From: Penelope pileata
Taxonomy: Eukaryota; Chordata; Aves; Galliformes; Cracidae
Length of the DNA stretch: 64,000 bases
Reading direction: 5' to 3'
Assembly: GCA_013396635.1 (NCBI GenBank)
Contig: WBMW01005527.1
Span: 250,401-314,400 of the forward strand
Shown here: in pieces, positions 11,801 to 23,453 of the stretch
Layout: each line of letters opens with the position of its first letter
Numbering within the stretch: position 1 is the first letter of the stretch
Notes under the pieces: model-generated
Told to the model about the DNA's origin: nothing
The model's input: only the letters and a program-made list of their open reading frames with translations
Database searches by the model: none
Position numbers and translations under genes: made by a program

Positions 11801-13214
11801 GGGTAACATGTAAAGGTACACTGCATTAGGCCATCCCTTCTGAATCTAAACGTGTAAGATTCTCTGTTTCAAGAAACAATAGTTTAAAACTGAATCCTCC
11901 TTCAAGCAATTACTCTTGTCTAGTAACATAGATTGTATGTTGATGTACCTTGTATGGTTTATCTTCAGAGAAATTCTTTTTGATATCATACAAACCAAGG
12001 ATGCTTACTCTAGAGCTGATCTGCAAGTTTTCAATTATCACCTGAGTTTGCTTATTTTAAGACTTAGAAGCACTTCTGGAGTCAATGATGAACTGAAAAT
12101 GTATTTCTAAAGGCTTTTTGCGTACAAGAACAATGACTTAGTTCCTACATCTTTCAGGACAGGACAAAAGAATCATGGAGACAGAGCAATTGCAGCAATT
12201 TTGGACATCTGAGCAGAGCTTTCCTCCTATATTATTGTATAGGCTCCCTGATCTGCAAGTAAAAAATGAGTAAATTGGTTCGTATTGCCATGCAATTCTT
12301 CCTTTCAAGAACACTTCTTATGGTACTGCTGTTGGGGGCAGTGATAAATGCAATGGCCATTTGTTCAAGCTGCTTCTTCATTCTCCTTTTCCATTCATTT
12401 GGTTGATTCTTTTCCTCCTCAGTGTATTTTACAGACTGAGTGAAGTGAAAAGCCAGCTTGAGACACAGTTCTCCTTTCCTACAGGTATTAAAACTGTCAG
12501 CAGGTAACAGCAGATGGCTTTCAAGCAGCCATTTAAGGTTGCTTAATGTGCAACAAAAAACATCTTCCTACTTTCATCAGCTGGAAAAAAAATCTGTTTT
12601 CTTTGTAGAACAATCAAATTCACTCTTCTACTAGTGAAGAAATCTTTACTTGACTGATGCTGTAAGTCTAGAAGACTGAATACGAATAGAGTTCTTGCAT
12701 TGTATTCCAAAGCATATTTTTTTTCAATTATTTGTATGCTCCCAATATACAACTAAGAAAAAAATAGGTTAAAATTAAACAAGGGATATTACTCCTACCT
12801 GAAAAGAAGCCTGGTTTCATTGTGAGTTTAACAGCATCGAAGTCAGATGAGATATAAATCCACAACTAAATGTGAATGGCATCAAAATAAATTGCCTTCA
12901 TGTGAGATAACAAGTAAAAACTAATAGCTTCCAATGCTAGTGTTTTAAAGTGCCGACCTGCATTTCAAATGCTACTGATGTTGTCCTTGAAACATTTTCC
13001 GGTTTGTGCAGCATCCAAAAAATGAATTTTCATCTGTGCTTTTAGATCAGAGAGAACAACACATTGAAATATAAACTTGTCCTCATCCTTCTCACATTAC
13101 TGAAGTCTGCTTAAAGTTTACTTTGTGCTATGCAGATGTTAGATGTCTATTGCATTGCTAATAGACATATTTGGAAATTTCCTTCAAAAATACTCCACAT
13201 TTTCCATCTTTAGC

Positions 13215-13238
13215 CTCTACTCTCACCTGAGAGTAGAG
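13215..13238. repeat. Perfect 11-bp inverted repeat, 2-nt loop
   Basis: CTCTACTCTCA at 13215-13225 is followed by CC and its exact complement TGAGAGTAGAG at 13228-13238. It is a near-palindrome able to form a tight hairpin or cruciform. No associated element was recognised. Confidence 0.9.
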
Positions 13239-14687
13239 ACATACACTGAAAATGCCCTTAGCCATGCATTCCAAAGGGATTAGGCACATGCACAACTGTA
13301 TTCCTGAACTGGAGCTATTGTGTAACACCGATCAGGCTTAGATTTCAGATTATAGCAAAGTTAGCTGTCCTGGTACAAAAGAGCATTTTTGAGATTACAA
13401 CATCTAAATAGACTGAGGTATGCTATCATCCCCATATTACAGAGGAGAGGAAAAGAAATACAAGATACAGGCCATGTGAAGTCTAAACTGACACACACAC
13501 AAAGTTTATACAAAATGATGTAAACTGAACTAGAATCCTTTGAGACTCAGTCTATGCCTTAATCACAAATCTGTCCTTTCTATGCCAAAAAATGAAAAAT
13601 CTCTCCATCTGCCTGTCAGCCAGTGACAGCATTATAAGAAGATTAAAGATGAAAGGTTTTACAGAGGCTTTTAAACTGAAGATCTTACAGATTCTTCACT
13701 CTCTCTCTCATGAAGATTTTATTTGTTCTCACTTTGTGTTTTAGTTTTCCTAATCTAGAATGAAAGTCACTGGGAATGAAATGTATGTTTTGCTTTTTAT
13801 GCATAGAAAACACAGCAAAGAAACTGTCAGTGAAGATCAAACTGTGAAAAACAACAAATTGCTTGGAGAGAGCAAAGAGAAAGTATGAAGAGGGTTCTTG
13901 CATGAGAAGTAGAAATAACTGAAGAGAGCAAAAAAAGTATGTAACCAAGCAAGTAAACCAGCCTATTGTTCAAACACGGAAGTTTTCAGTTTAATTAAAA
14001 ATGTGAAAAATCTTGTTATGCCTTACAGAGCAGTAATTAACGTTTTCTGCAACTTCTCCTGAATAAATGAGCAGTTTTTAACAGATGCTGCAACCCCTGT
14101 GATTTCCCCCTGCGACTGCTCATGGAGTAAAGAAGAACGGAGCGCAAGTCCTAAAATTCTTCACAATTATATCAGTTAGTCAGTGTAATTTCCCTTTTCT
14201 TGGTATCTTAAAGTCACACAGAGCTTTAATAAAGCTCATGAGATGCGGAAGAAAGGTAAAAAGAACTTTATCACAGACAAAAGTGCAGGTTCAGACACTA
14301 GATGTCCAAGCGCAAATCTGGAGAGAATTTCTTCCTCTAAATGCAGTGCAATATGGAGTCTTTCCTCTCAACTATGAGGAGCTTTCACACCGTCTGGACC
14401 ATAACAACCTTCTGTCACAATGGATGAAAACCCACAGCTTTCTACTCTACCACAAGTCATGCTCATAGCAGTCCTGCTGACAGTGTGCACCAACAACACA
14501 TGTACTTTTGAGCCCATGACTCAGAATAGAGTCACATTAACTCTCACTAATAGAAAACAGATCAGGTTATGTTGTATGTACAACAGTCAAAACTCCTGAA
14601 CTGTTTTCTACTTAACAATGTCTGGAAGCCTGAAAGATGCAGTGGAACATTTTCAGTTGAGTACTACAGCTATGCAGTATAAGCAGT

Positions 14688-14781
14688 GAGCTTTCTCAAG
14701 CCAATGTTTTCTGTTTCTCTATTCTGATTTGTTTGAGCTTTCTCAAGCCAACGTTTTCTGTTTCTCTATTCTGATTTGTTT
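14688..14781. repeat. Tandem duplication of a 47-bp unit
   Basis: Unit 14688-14734 and unit 14735-14781 are head-to-tail copies starting GAGCTTTCTCAAGCCAA. They differ at one base (T versus C after CCAA). With a single difference in 47 bp the duplication is recent. Confidence 0.97.
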
Positions 14782-16458
14782 TCCAAGTTTTAGGTGCCGT
14801 TGGTTCCTTCTCCACTTCACAATACGGGTCCAAAAAACCCATAAGGGTGTTGAGAAGTGTCAAGATCATCTATTTTGGTCCTTCCAGATCCTATGGCTCT
14901 CTATTCCCAACAAACCACAGACATTGCCTGACATTGGATGGAACATTCCCTTTTGTTCATTCCTTCAAGTTTTAGAAAAAAAAAAGTTGCAGTATGGAAT
15001 GCATCTGCTTGGGACGACAGCCTCCAACAACTAGGAGACAACCTAACGCTATCCATCTCTATTTCAATCATTGTTTCTTCTTGCAGAATATGAAGCATCA
15101 TTTTGATAGTGTTAGTTCCAAAGACTACAAGACCATACTGCATTTTTGCTTTTTCATCTCTCTCTCCTCTTATACATCTGCAAATCCCTGAAGCGTCGAC
15201 ATCAGTTTATAACATTGCAAACACATTTGCATTCAGTTTCTTGTTGAACAACATGTCAGCAGGTCATAACCCCTGCTCCGCTGTGTATTAATTTAACAGT
15301 TCTAATACAGATCAGTTTGACTCTATGCATATTTCTGCTCCAAGGTCTCTAGCTGGAGTAGGATCCTGAATCTTTATGCTGCACAAACAGCACTTTCTAA
15401 TCATCTCACATTTATCCTGGACATCTCAAGCTTATCAAGAACTAATCTGAATTAAAGTAAAAGACCACATATATCTGAAAGTTCTTGCTAAAGTCAGAAA
15501 TCTGATCTATTATTAGGAAAACAGAAATTTGCCAACCTTTTTCTAACTTCCCAGCTTAGAGGATTAGTGGCTTGCTCTTTTTGAACCTACAACTGTGGTA
15601 GCCGTTAGGAATCTGAAACTTTTAAGACATTTAAACAAACAAGTTCCCAAGGAAAAATATTAACAGTTTTCAGATAAGCTACATTTGTATTAAAGTTTTA
15701 ATGATGCCTCTAAATGGTATTCCTTTCCACTGTAAATTAATAAAATAATCTGACAAATGGTTATTAGCTACTGTATTAATTTTCAACATTCAGTTGTTCC
15801 AGCAGCAAATTCATGCTAAAATATTCTTAATGTATACTCACGCACCAGGAAACAATCCACTCATTATTTCACTTCTCTAACTTTCTTGATTAACTTTGAA
15901 TTCCGTGTGATGTACATTAATTTCTCGCTTTTAACTCTTAAATAAGTTAATTTACCAACAAAGATATTTGTTTGCTTTAACATCTCCAATCTTGATTTAG
16001 GCAACCTTATCTAAAAATGTCAGCTGACAAAAAAAAAAAGAAGAAAAATCTTTCACCTTAAATACATCATTAAATAAATTCCGTGATATTATAAAAGGAA
16101 AACACAAAAAAAATGTGATAGCTATTCATTGAATTGATTTACTCTTCTATCTCTCCAAACAATCTACATTTTGTCAAGTTATTACAAGCTCTGGATTTCA
16201 ACTTGCGGGTTGTTTAAATATTCAGTCCTTGTACTGTGATCATCAAACTCACATTAGATTGATTCTGTTCCCAATTACGTGATCTGACCTTTGCAAACTA
16301 TTTCCACTTAGTTAAATTATGTCTTGATTACACAAATCTTAGTATTGTATCAATTTTTTTTTTTTTATATCAGCATTCACACATATCAAATCACATTTGC
16401 AAAGGTGAGCATGGAGAACCAGGAAGTGAGAAGCTCTGGGAGATACAGTCTTCTAGTT

Positions 16459-16491
16459 TGTTATGGTTTGACTTAGCAGATAGCTAAGTTC
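16459..16491 (-). mobile_element. Possible decayed end of an avian ERV LTR
   Basis: TGTTATGGTTTGACTTAGCA and the following AGATAGCTAAG resemble the terminal bases of the avian LTR family seen at 4395 (there TGTTGTGGTTTGAACC). Similarity does not clearly continue beyond about 35 bp, no opposite end was found, and a single ambiguous base (N) follows at 16492. It may be a truncated remnant or coincidence. Confidence 0.3.
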
Positions 16492-16965
16492 NTAAAAATC
16501 AAAATGTTTAGAAATGATTTTTCCCCACTAAATATTAGAATAGACTCATGAGCTCCAGTTCTCCTTCCTCTGAAAGAGTTGCTGTAGACAACATAGCCCT
16601 ATTATTTCACTGGCTCAAGGTTAGTGCCTCCTTCAGGATAGTAGCTATTATGACAGAGAAATAAAGTCGGCTGATATTTTACATTCTTCAAGAATCAAAC
16701 AACGCAGCACAGTCAAAGAAAAATGTCTTTTTAATCCTGTCAAATTGATTTTAAAGGCATGTTAGATGTCTAACTGAATTAATTGCTACTCTAAGAAGGA
16801 AGGCAATACCATTAAGGCCAGAATACACTGCACAAAAAAAGGGAGCATAGGAAATAGGTAAAGCTAAGCACAAACTATCATTGAATTAGATTTTAACACA
16901 ATACTTTGTATTCCCTATAAGCTCTGAATGGCAGAGAAAAAGAGCTGTCTTTCCTTTCTTCCCAG

Positions 16966-17041
16966 GCCCTCTCACTCATATCGTCAGCTCCAGTCTGAAG
17001 ATGACACAGGCCGCAGCAACCTGAGGCCCAGCAGAGCAAAG
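16966..17041 (+). other. Candidate unannotated exon (GC-rich, splice-site bounded)
   Basis: A strong acceptor-like run (TCTTTCCTTTCTTCCCAG, ending 16965) precedes 76 bases clearly richer in G+C than the surroundings. These are followed by GT at 17042 in the context AAAG/GTATTT. One frame, starting at the second base, is open through all 25 codons and reads PSHSYRQLQSEDDTGRSNLR and on; it then meets no stop for about 20 more codons. It matches no protein family I know. It may be a noncoding exon of a long RNA, a decayed exon, or chance. There is no transcript evidence in the sequence. Confidence 0.25.
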
Positions 17042-17048
17042 GTATTTG

Positions 17049-17071
17049 TGCTGCTCTTCTGGAGAGCAGCA
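17049..17071. repeat. Perfect 9-bp stem hairpin
   Basis: TGCTGCTCT (17049-17057), loop TCTGG, then AGAGCAGCA (17063-17071). It begins 8 bases after the candidate exon's donor site. There is no downstream T-run, and it is too short for a microRNA precursor as it stands. Confidence 0.85.
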
Positions 17072-20000
17072 GAAGCTAAAACAAGCCTTGCATTTTCTTG
17101 ACAGTCAATGCTGTTTCAATAGCAACGATCCTGACTGAGGAAAATGCAGACATGTTCAGTATTAAGTTCTTTGATTCTAAATGAAAGGATCAATCCAATC
17201 CTCAGTTCGGACTACTGAAGAAAAGAGGCATGCTCTATGCTCTGTGAAGTTAATACTTTTATTAAAAAAGTCAGAAATACTAAAAGTTACCTAAACTGGA
17301 AAACAGAACATGCAAATATTTAAATATGATATCTGTTGAATTCAAAGTTGGAACTCTTATCAATCCACAAACTAAAGTTCAGCTATTGAAATTTCATAGT
17401 TCTCCTATGGAAACACTTGCTGAACAAAATTTTCAGAATAAGAAGCATGGATGTATGAACTAAGTAGTCTTGAGGGAGAAAAACAAAAACTTACAAATAA
17501 TTTTTAATATCTAATTTGTAAAGGATTACAAAAAATATATTTCTTAACAGTCAATAGGAAACCTTTTATAACTTTTATAACAAAGCAATTTGTCTGACTC
17601 TCAAAGATAATTTATTTCCTTATGATTGTTCATATTGAAAATATACAGATTGTATCCACAGTCAACTCCAACAGGTAGGCAAGTATTGTGTATATGATCT
17701 ATAAATTATTTACAGTAGAATATTTCATATAATGTGTAATCTTATACTTTATTGGTATGTGCAAGTATTAAATATATTGTATACATATTTTTTAGTTTTT
17801 CAAACAATTAATGGAAATAAACACATGAATAAATTCTTTTCAATTATCTTCAGAATAAAAACTTGTAATGCTTCATTACGAAAGTGTTGATGTCTTTCTA
17901 TTCTCTACATATTTTTAGTTTTCTTAAGCTAGAAAAATAAGGCACTTTTTTTTTTTCCTCTCTTGAAGAATTTGTTATCCAAAATTTATTCATGAGCTAA
18001 TTTAGGAAAGGCATCTGGTATTCATGGGCTCACTTTAATCCATTCCACTCTTAAAAGTCTCATAAACTTTAATTAAACTGCAAAAAAATATATCTATCAG
18101 GGATTGATTTAGAGTGAAGAGAAGTGCAAGACATGGATTTACTGAGAATTCATAATTCACAGCCTCACAGCAGCATTGACTTCCACCAAGATCATAAGGT
18201 TACTCACAGATTTTCACTACTCAGCGAGGAAAAGCTTAGCTTGGGGAACCCTCCTCCTCTCTCTGGCTTTCTTTCCTACCTATCCCTAAGAAGTTCTTTT
18301 TCTCCCAGCAGAGACTTTTCAGCTGTTTAGGAAGTAGCAGTTGAATCACCACATAGCAAATAGGCACCGATTTAGGCTATATTAATGTGTTCTGCTGTAA
18401 ACAAATTCTTATACAAACAGTGGAGTCTCCCAAGTACAACGGGGATACAAATCTCAGCAAGTAAGTGGAAATGCAGCAGGAGACAGATGTCTTACAGTCA
18501 GCATGAGCTATCATCCCTCATTAGACTGAGACTGATGTTATGACTCATCGAAACCTAGAGTTTAGAAACTTGCTTTGATTTCTTTTCATGACAGAGCAAA
18601 ATCTTCCTACAAATTCTAAAGGGAAACGATCAGATTTCTCAGCTATGCCACCATACTCCCAATGTCCTGAAAGTGAACTGAGAGTCCACTCTAGATCTTT
18701 CGGTGACTTATTGCTGAAAACTTAATCAACAATTATACTTCTGACACAAGGCTTGGCTTCAACAAACCAAGCTTGTTTAAATAAGCAACAAATTGTAGGT
18801 AAAATTCCATTCAGTCTTCTCACTCCAAAATGTTCCATAAGTATAATACAGCTGAAATCAAATCTATTGTTCCCTTTTCTTCTCCATTTTCAAGCCAAAA
18901 GTTATGCTTAAAAAAGATCCTAGCCACATCTTCTCTTTAATTCCTACCGTAGGCAAAGTTCTGTTAACACGGAGCAAGTCGCTATAGTATCTCCCTCTGC
19001 CTTATAAGTTGTCTTACTGCCTTACAAAGTGTGAATCCTTCAAACTTGAGGACTACTTTGCACTCAAAATATAATAAACTAGCTTTAGTCAGATTGAAGA
19101 ACGTCTCTTAGATTTCCAAAAGATAATGGAGATACATGGTACATGGAGGCAAGTTGGCTTTATTTGAATTCTTACTGAGACTGAAATCAGCACTATTGTT
19201 AGAAAAAGTGGGACTCAAAAGTGTAAGACGTTTAATTAACCTTTCATTCCAAAGGACTGATCTTCAACATCAGGGTTCATGTAAGTCAGTCCTATAGAAA
19301 TTGGCACTGCTACCATCTGCTGTGTGGATGAGCAGCAAACCTCACAGCCCTCACCTTTTGGGAGCAGACAATTCAGATACATATAGAAAACTGGCTTTCA
19401 GAAAGCTTTAAATTCTGGCTGTAGTCCAAGAAAATGGCCCTTCATAATTAACTGTGTATGAATCCATTAGAGAGAGACTAAAATCACAGGTTACTAGACT
19501 GCCAGTGACCTCAAAAGGGCAGGAGAGTATTGATAGGTCTGCTGGTGCCTGGAACTTGCACTACAAAATGGAGCTTAGTGAGAAACGCATATCATTGCAG
19601 TGTTTTTGGAAACAAAATTGAAATTCTTTTTGTAGATGAAAGCCTAAGTAGTCTGTGTTCAAGCTAGTTAATTTTTTCTTTGCTTTCCATAGTTGCTGAG
19701 CTCCACAGCTTCTACCACCTTCAGGTTTTGAAATGTACGTCACTGAAAACAACCAGAAGAGTTTTGGGGCCAAGTGCCCAGGAACAGCCAGGTATTAAAA
19801 ATGATTGCTGATGCAGGACAGAAGAAAGGAACCTGATGGAGAAATTATCACTATTAAGCAGAGCCAAAAAAAAAACCTAAAAGATTTCTGGAGAGTTGCC
19901 TATACTGCTTTTCAGGGGAATGGATCTGAATTAAAAAGTACTTCATGAAAAGAACAGAGTACGCTTTTGGGGGAGAGCTGAATGGAAGCAGTGAAAATAT

Positions 20001-20879
20001 AGAAAAATGTTTATAATTCCAGAAAATTGTTTTTTGCATCGTGCTGCCTTAATTAAGCATCATGACCTTATACATATGCACAAACACATGAAAGAGTATA
20101 CATTGCTGACAAGAGAATGCAGGTAGATCTAAATGGAAGCTCGACAAAACACATTGGATTAATAAAAACAGCTTCCATGCTTGCTTCTGGGCAGTCAGAA
20201 CTACTGCAAAAAACAGCAAGCCAGTTTTCTAACTTGTTTTTCAAGTTCTCTTTTTGTCCATTTTCCCAGAACTAGCACAGCTAAATGAAACCGAGATTTG
20301 CAACCAAGTTCTGTGAAATACATAATTTCTAATGTTTAGTTTTAAGAAGGGAGGCATGCTTTAGATGTCTCCCTCATTTCACTTCTACAATTTAAATATT
20401 TTAAATTCAAGTATCACTTCCTACTTTCTACCTTCACAGACAAAAAAAACTGTAGCATGACCAAAATATGATGCTAAATTCAGTTGTTTAATCAAAACTC
20501 AGATGATTTTACTAGAGCTAACACCTCAAAAAGCATCATTTGCTGCTCCTGGATCTCTCCTTACCATTTTTCTTGCCCATTTATGTTTGTTCTGAAGTCC
20601 CTTAAGAAAGCATCAAATAAGATACCAGCTTCCCAACTCCAGGCCTTGGTCCTTTATTACTTTTCCTAATATATGAAAGGATTTTATTCTCTTGAAGGTG
20701 ACAAACTCTACAAGCCGGTCTAATTCTCAAAAAGCATTTTCAAAAAGATTCATTAAAAACAGAAATAAAGAGAAAGCAGCAGCTGTGTAGGAGGAATGGT
20801 TGACAGAAAATATCATTTCTGAAGGGAAGGCATTCAGTAAAGCAGTGACCAAATTCTACAAAATGCCCAATCTCAAAAC

Positions 20880-20901
20880 TTTTTTTTTTTTTTTTTTTTT
20901 T
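20880..20901. repeat. Poly(T) tract, T22
   Basis: Uninterrupted run of 22 T. It could be the reverse-strand tail of a retrocopy, but no recognisable sequence lies on the 3' side and no flanking duplication was seen. Confidence 0.9.
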
Positions 20902-22834
20902 ACCCATTAGACTTTCATTTTCTTCTATGTTTGTTAGGTTCTTGCTCCTCTGGATGCCCAGATCTATTTTTCAAACCCCTTGTCAGGGATTTAGTTCCTT
21001 TGATGTGCCTGGCTTGTTTTCAGTCCTGACACACTACAGAAAGGCATTTCCCAAGCTGTTACATCTCATTATCATAAAAGATAGCTTTTTGCTAGTCCAC
21101 CCATACATCTTCCCACATAGTTCCAAGATGACCGTGGCTGGTACTGCATATCGACAGACAGATGTAGCTGCCAGCTTGAGAGTAATTATGTTCATACTAA
21201 AATTCACTTACTGGCAACAGACATTTCAGGAAAAAAGCCTAAGTATCTTTATTCCCATTGCCTCATGAATATCTATATTCATTTGGGAGAAAGCAGGCCT
21301 TCAAGAGTAAGAATTGTTTCCTTTTAAATCATATACGTATTCATTGAGGATATATCTTGCTTGAACAAATATGTATCTTCAAAATTTTTAGTTTGTAAAT
21401 TATTAATCATTTTCCTGAGTGCCGTTATGTACTTGCTCCAATATACAGATAGTAATTCTTTTCTCTTTTCATCCTCAAATTGCCTGTGATTTTCTTTATC
21501 AATTGAAATGTTCAATCCCTTCCCTCAGAAAACAAGTCTGAGTCTGTGAATCTCATTTGGAGTAGTTTGCTACAAGTGCTTCATGATTAAAAGCATATGA
21601 AGTATCGATAAACTAAGCTATGCAATATCATTTTTTTTAAGCTTCCAATTAACTACTTAATATAAGTAACTAATACTGTTTAAAGTGAGAGAGCGCTGTT
21701 TGTTACAAATTACATTTCAATTGCAAATGCATTTCTGTGGACTTATTTAAATGTAATGAGTATACACTAGGCAAATTTCTCATCTTGAACATGAGGTAAA
21801 AGTTAAAAGAAAAAAAGAAGGAGCAAACAATGTCAAGTATTAAAAACATCAGTAAGCACTTGTGGGTTTTTTCTTTTTCAAGGTAAGCTGTCAAGATAAG
21901 TTCCCAGTCCTTACTCATGATCACAAATGGTTAAAATCCAATGGATTGTTTCTCAACATTTGATTAGCTATATGGGAAGACCAGGATAGCTCACTCCCAG
22001 GTATGACCATTTTCTGAGCTGCCTTTCAGGAACTGCATTTACATGTTGGAGCAAAGTTCTGAGCACCCTCTGCTTTATGTTAACATAAGGTAACAATGAA
22101 ACAAGGAATATTGGGGCAAATTCCCAGTTGCTAATACCAGCACGATTACTGACTTCAGAATTTACTGTCTCATCTCTACCAATGTTGTCTTCTATTCAAT
22201 TCTAAAGAGTAATTATTTTGCCTCTGGAAAATGCCATGTATCAGACAATTTTCAAGGGAGAATGCTCTCAAATTAAAGAAGCTGAGCTGAGACCTTAGCC
22301 TTCAATAATAAAGCATAAACATTTCCAGCAAGTAGTAATCAATATTAGTTTATATGCCACGTGGTGTGCCTTCACTTTAGTTTTCAATTGCTAGAATATG
22401 TATCAACACATTTGGAAATCAAATCAAACATAAGTCCCCAGTCACCCACCCTGTCACACTACAAACTCCTACCCCATGACATGGGACTAAAAATGCCTAA
22501 ATTCTTGTTAGGAATCTATTTAAATGGAAACAGTATCAGCAGCATTAACAAGGTGCTGAGTTTAGGAATGCAGAGTAGCATTAGATAGTTTGTATATTAA
22601 AAGCCATACCATGATTATAATACATGTGTTTTTTTTTTTCAATTTACTGTTTAACATTCTTCACCTTTTTTTTCCCCTCTTAGTGTGATGGTATTTCATT
22701 TTGTCCTTCCCAGTCTCTGCTCCATTACAATCAAGCCCAGTAACAAAGACCATTTTTTCAATCTTATCGAATTTTTTGAAGAGCACTGTAATGGGAAAGA
22801 ATACTGCTGTGCTCTCTTCCAATAGTTAGAATCA

Positions 22835-23081
22835 TAAATGGGGAGATTTAGATTAGATGTTACGAGGAAATTTTCTAATTTAGAGGGTGGTGAGGCACTA
22901 GCACAGGCTGCCCGGAGAAGTTATGGATGCCCCATTCCTGGAAGCATTCAAGACCAGGTTGAATGGGGTCCTGGACAGTCTGGCCGTATGTGTTGCAACC
23001 CTGTCCACAGCAGGGAAGTTAGAACGAGATGATCTTCAATGTTCCTTCCAACCAAAGCCATTTTATGATTTTATGATTATT
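22835..23081 (+). mobile_element. CR1 LINE, 3' portion (plus orientation)
   Basis: This matches the last roughly 250 bp of avian CR1 in + orientation. It starts near GGGGAGATTTAGATTAGA, passes GGGTGGTGAGGCACTAGCAC and GATGCCCCATTCCTGGAAGC, then TGATCTTCAATGTTCCTTCC, and ends in the diagnostic tail with TTTTATGA repeated twice and ATTATTCT. The coding part of CR1 is absent; the short open frames at 22838-23129 are noncoding CR1 sequence. The preceding AGAATCATA (22828-22836) is the reverse complement of a CR1 tail unit, which may matter for the rearrangement described in the findings. Confidence 0.93.
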
Positions 23082-23214
23082 CTAAAATATCTAGAATATT
23101 TTTTTCCTTGTATGCAAAACTTGAGCTGATTCAGAAAGCACAGAATATGAGAAACAAAAAACTAGAACAAATGAAAAGGATTAGTAGACAGAATGTGATG
23201 AAGTGCAGTAAGCA

Positions 23215-23453
23215 TGTTACTTTAAAGCCATTACCCCTTGTCCTATCACTATCTGCCCATGTAAAAAGTCAGTCTCCCTCCTGCTTATAAGCTTCCTTCA
23301 AGAGCTAGAAGGCCACAACGAAGTCTCCCAGGAGCCTTCTCTTCTCCAAACTAAACAAGCCCAGCTCCCTCAACCTTTCTTCATAACAGAGGCACTCAAG
23401 CCTTCTGATCATCCTCACAGCCCTCCCTCTGGACTTGCTCCAACAGCTCCATC
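23215..23453 (-). mobile_element. CR1 LINE, more 5' portion (minus orientation, lacks its 3' end)
   Basis: The reverse complement matches the CR1 segment lying just upstream of that found at 22835-23081. It runs from the TGGAGCTGTTGGAGCAAGTCC area through GAGAAGAGAAGGCTCCTGGG and ends at GGGGTAATGGCTTTAAAG. It therefore stops where the plus-strand piece starts in the consensus. CR1 copies are normally 5'-truncated and keep their 3' end, so losing the 3' end is unusual and suggests rearrangement. The interval 23082-23214 between the halves is not recognisable CR1. Confidence 0.9.

Larger units (their letters stand above)
4922..14687. other. Intergenic, AT-rich, no gene recognised
   Basis: No coding exon or recognisable transposon is visible in this stretch apart from the simple tracts and hairpin listed separately. 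The longest open frame, 124 codons on the minus strand at 6281-6655, is Ser/Phe/Leu-rich with no recognisable domain. AT-rich simple sequence occurs near 5570-5620 and 5899-5935. GC is slightly raised near 9900-9960 without a recognisable cause. Confidence 0.6.
14782..22827. other. Intergenic, no gene recognised
   Basis: This stretch is AT-rich with no supported coding exon. Items within it are listed separately: an LTR-end fragment at 16459, a GC-rich candidate exon at 16966, a hairpin at 17049 and T22 at 20880. A 113-codon + strand frame at 20927-21268 has no recognisable domain and is taken as chance. A 14-bp palindrome TTATGTTAACATAA lies near 22076-22090. Confidence 0.6.

Noticed and set aside
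20927..21268. 113-codon plus-strand frame just after T22
   Set aside because: Considered as a retrocopy next to a poly(T), but orientation and sequence give no known protein and no target duplication was seen.
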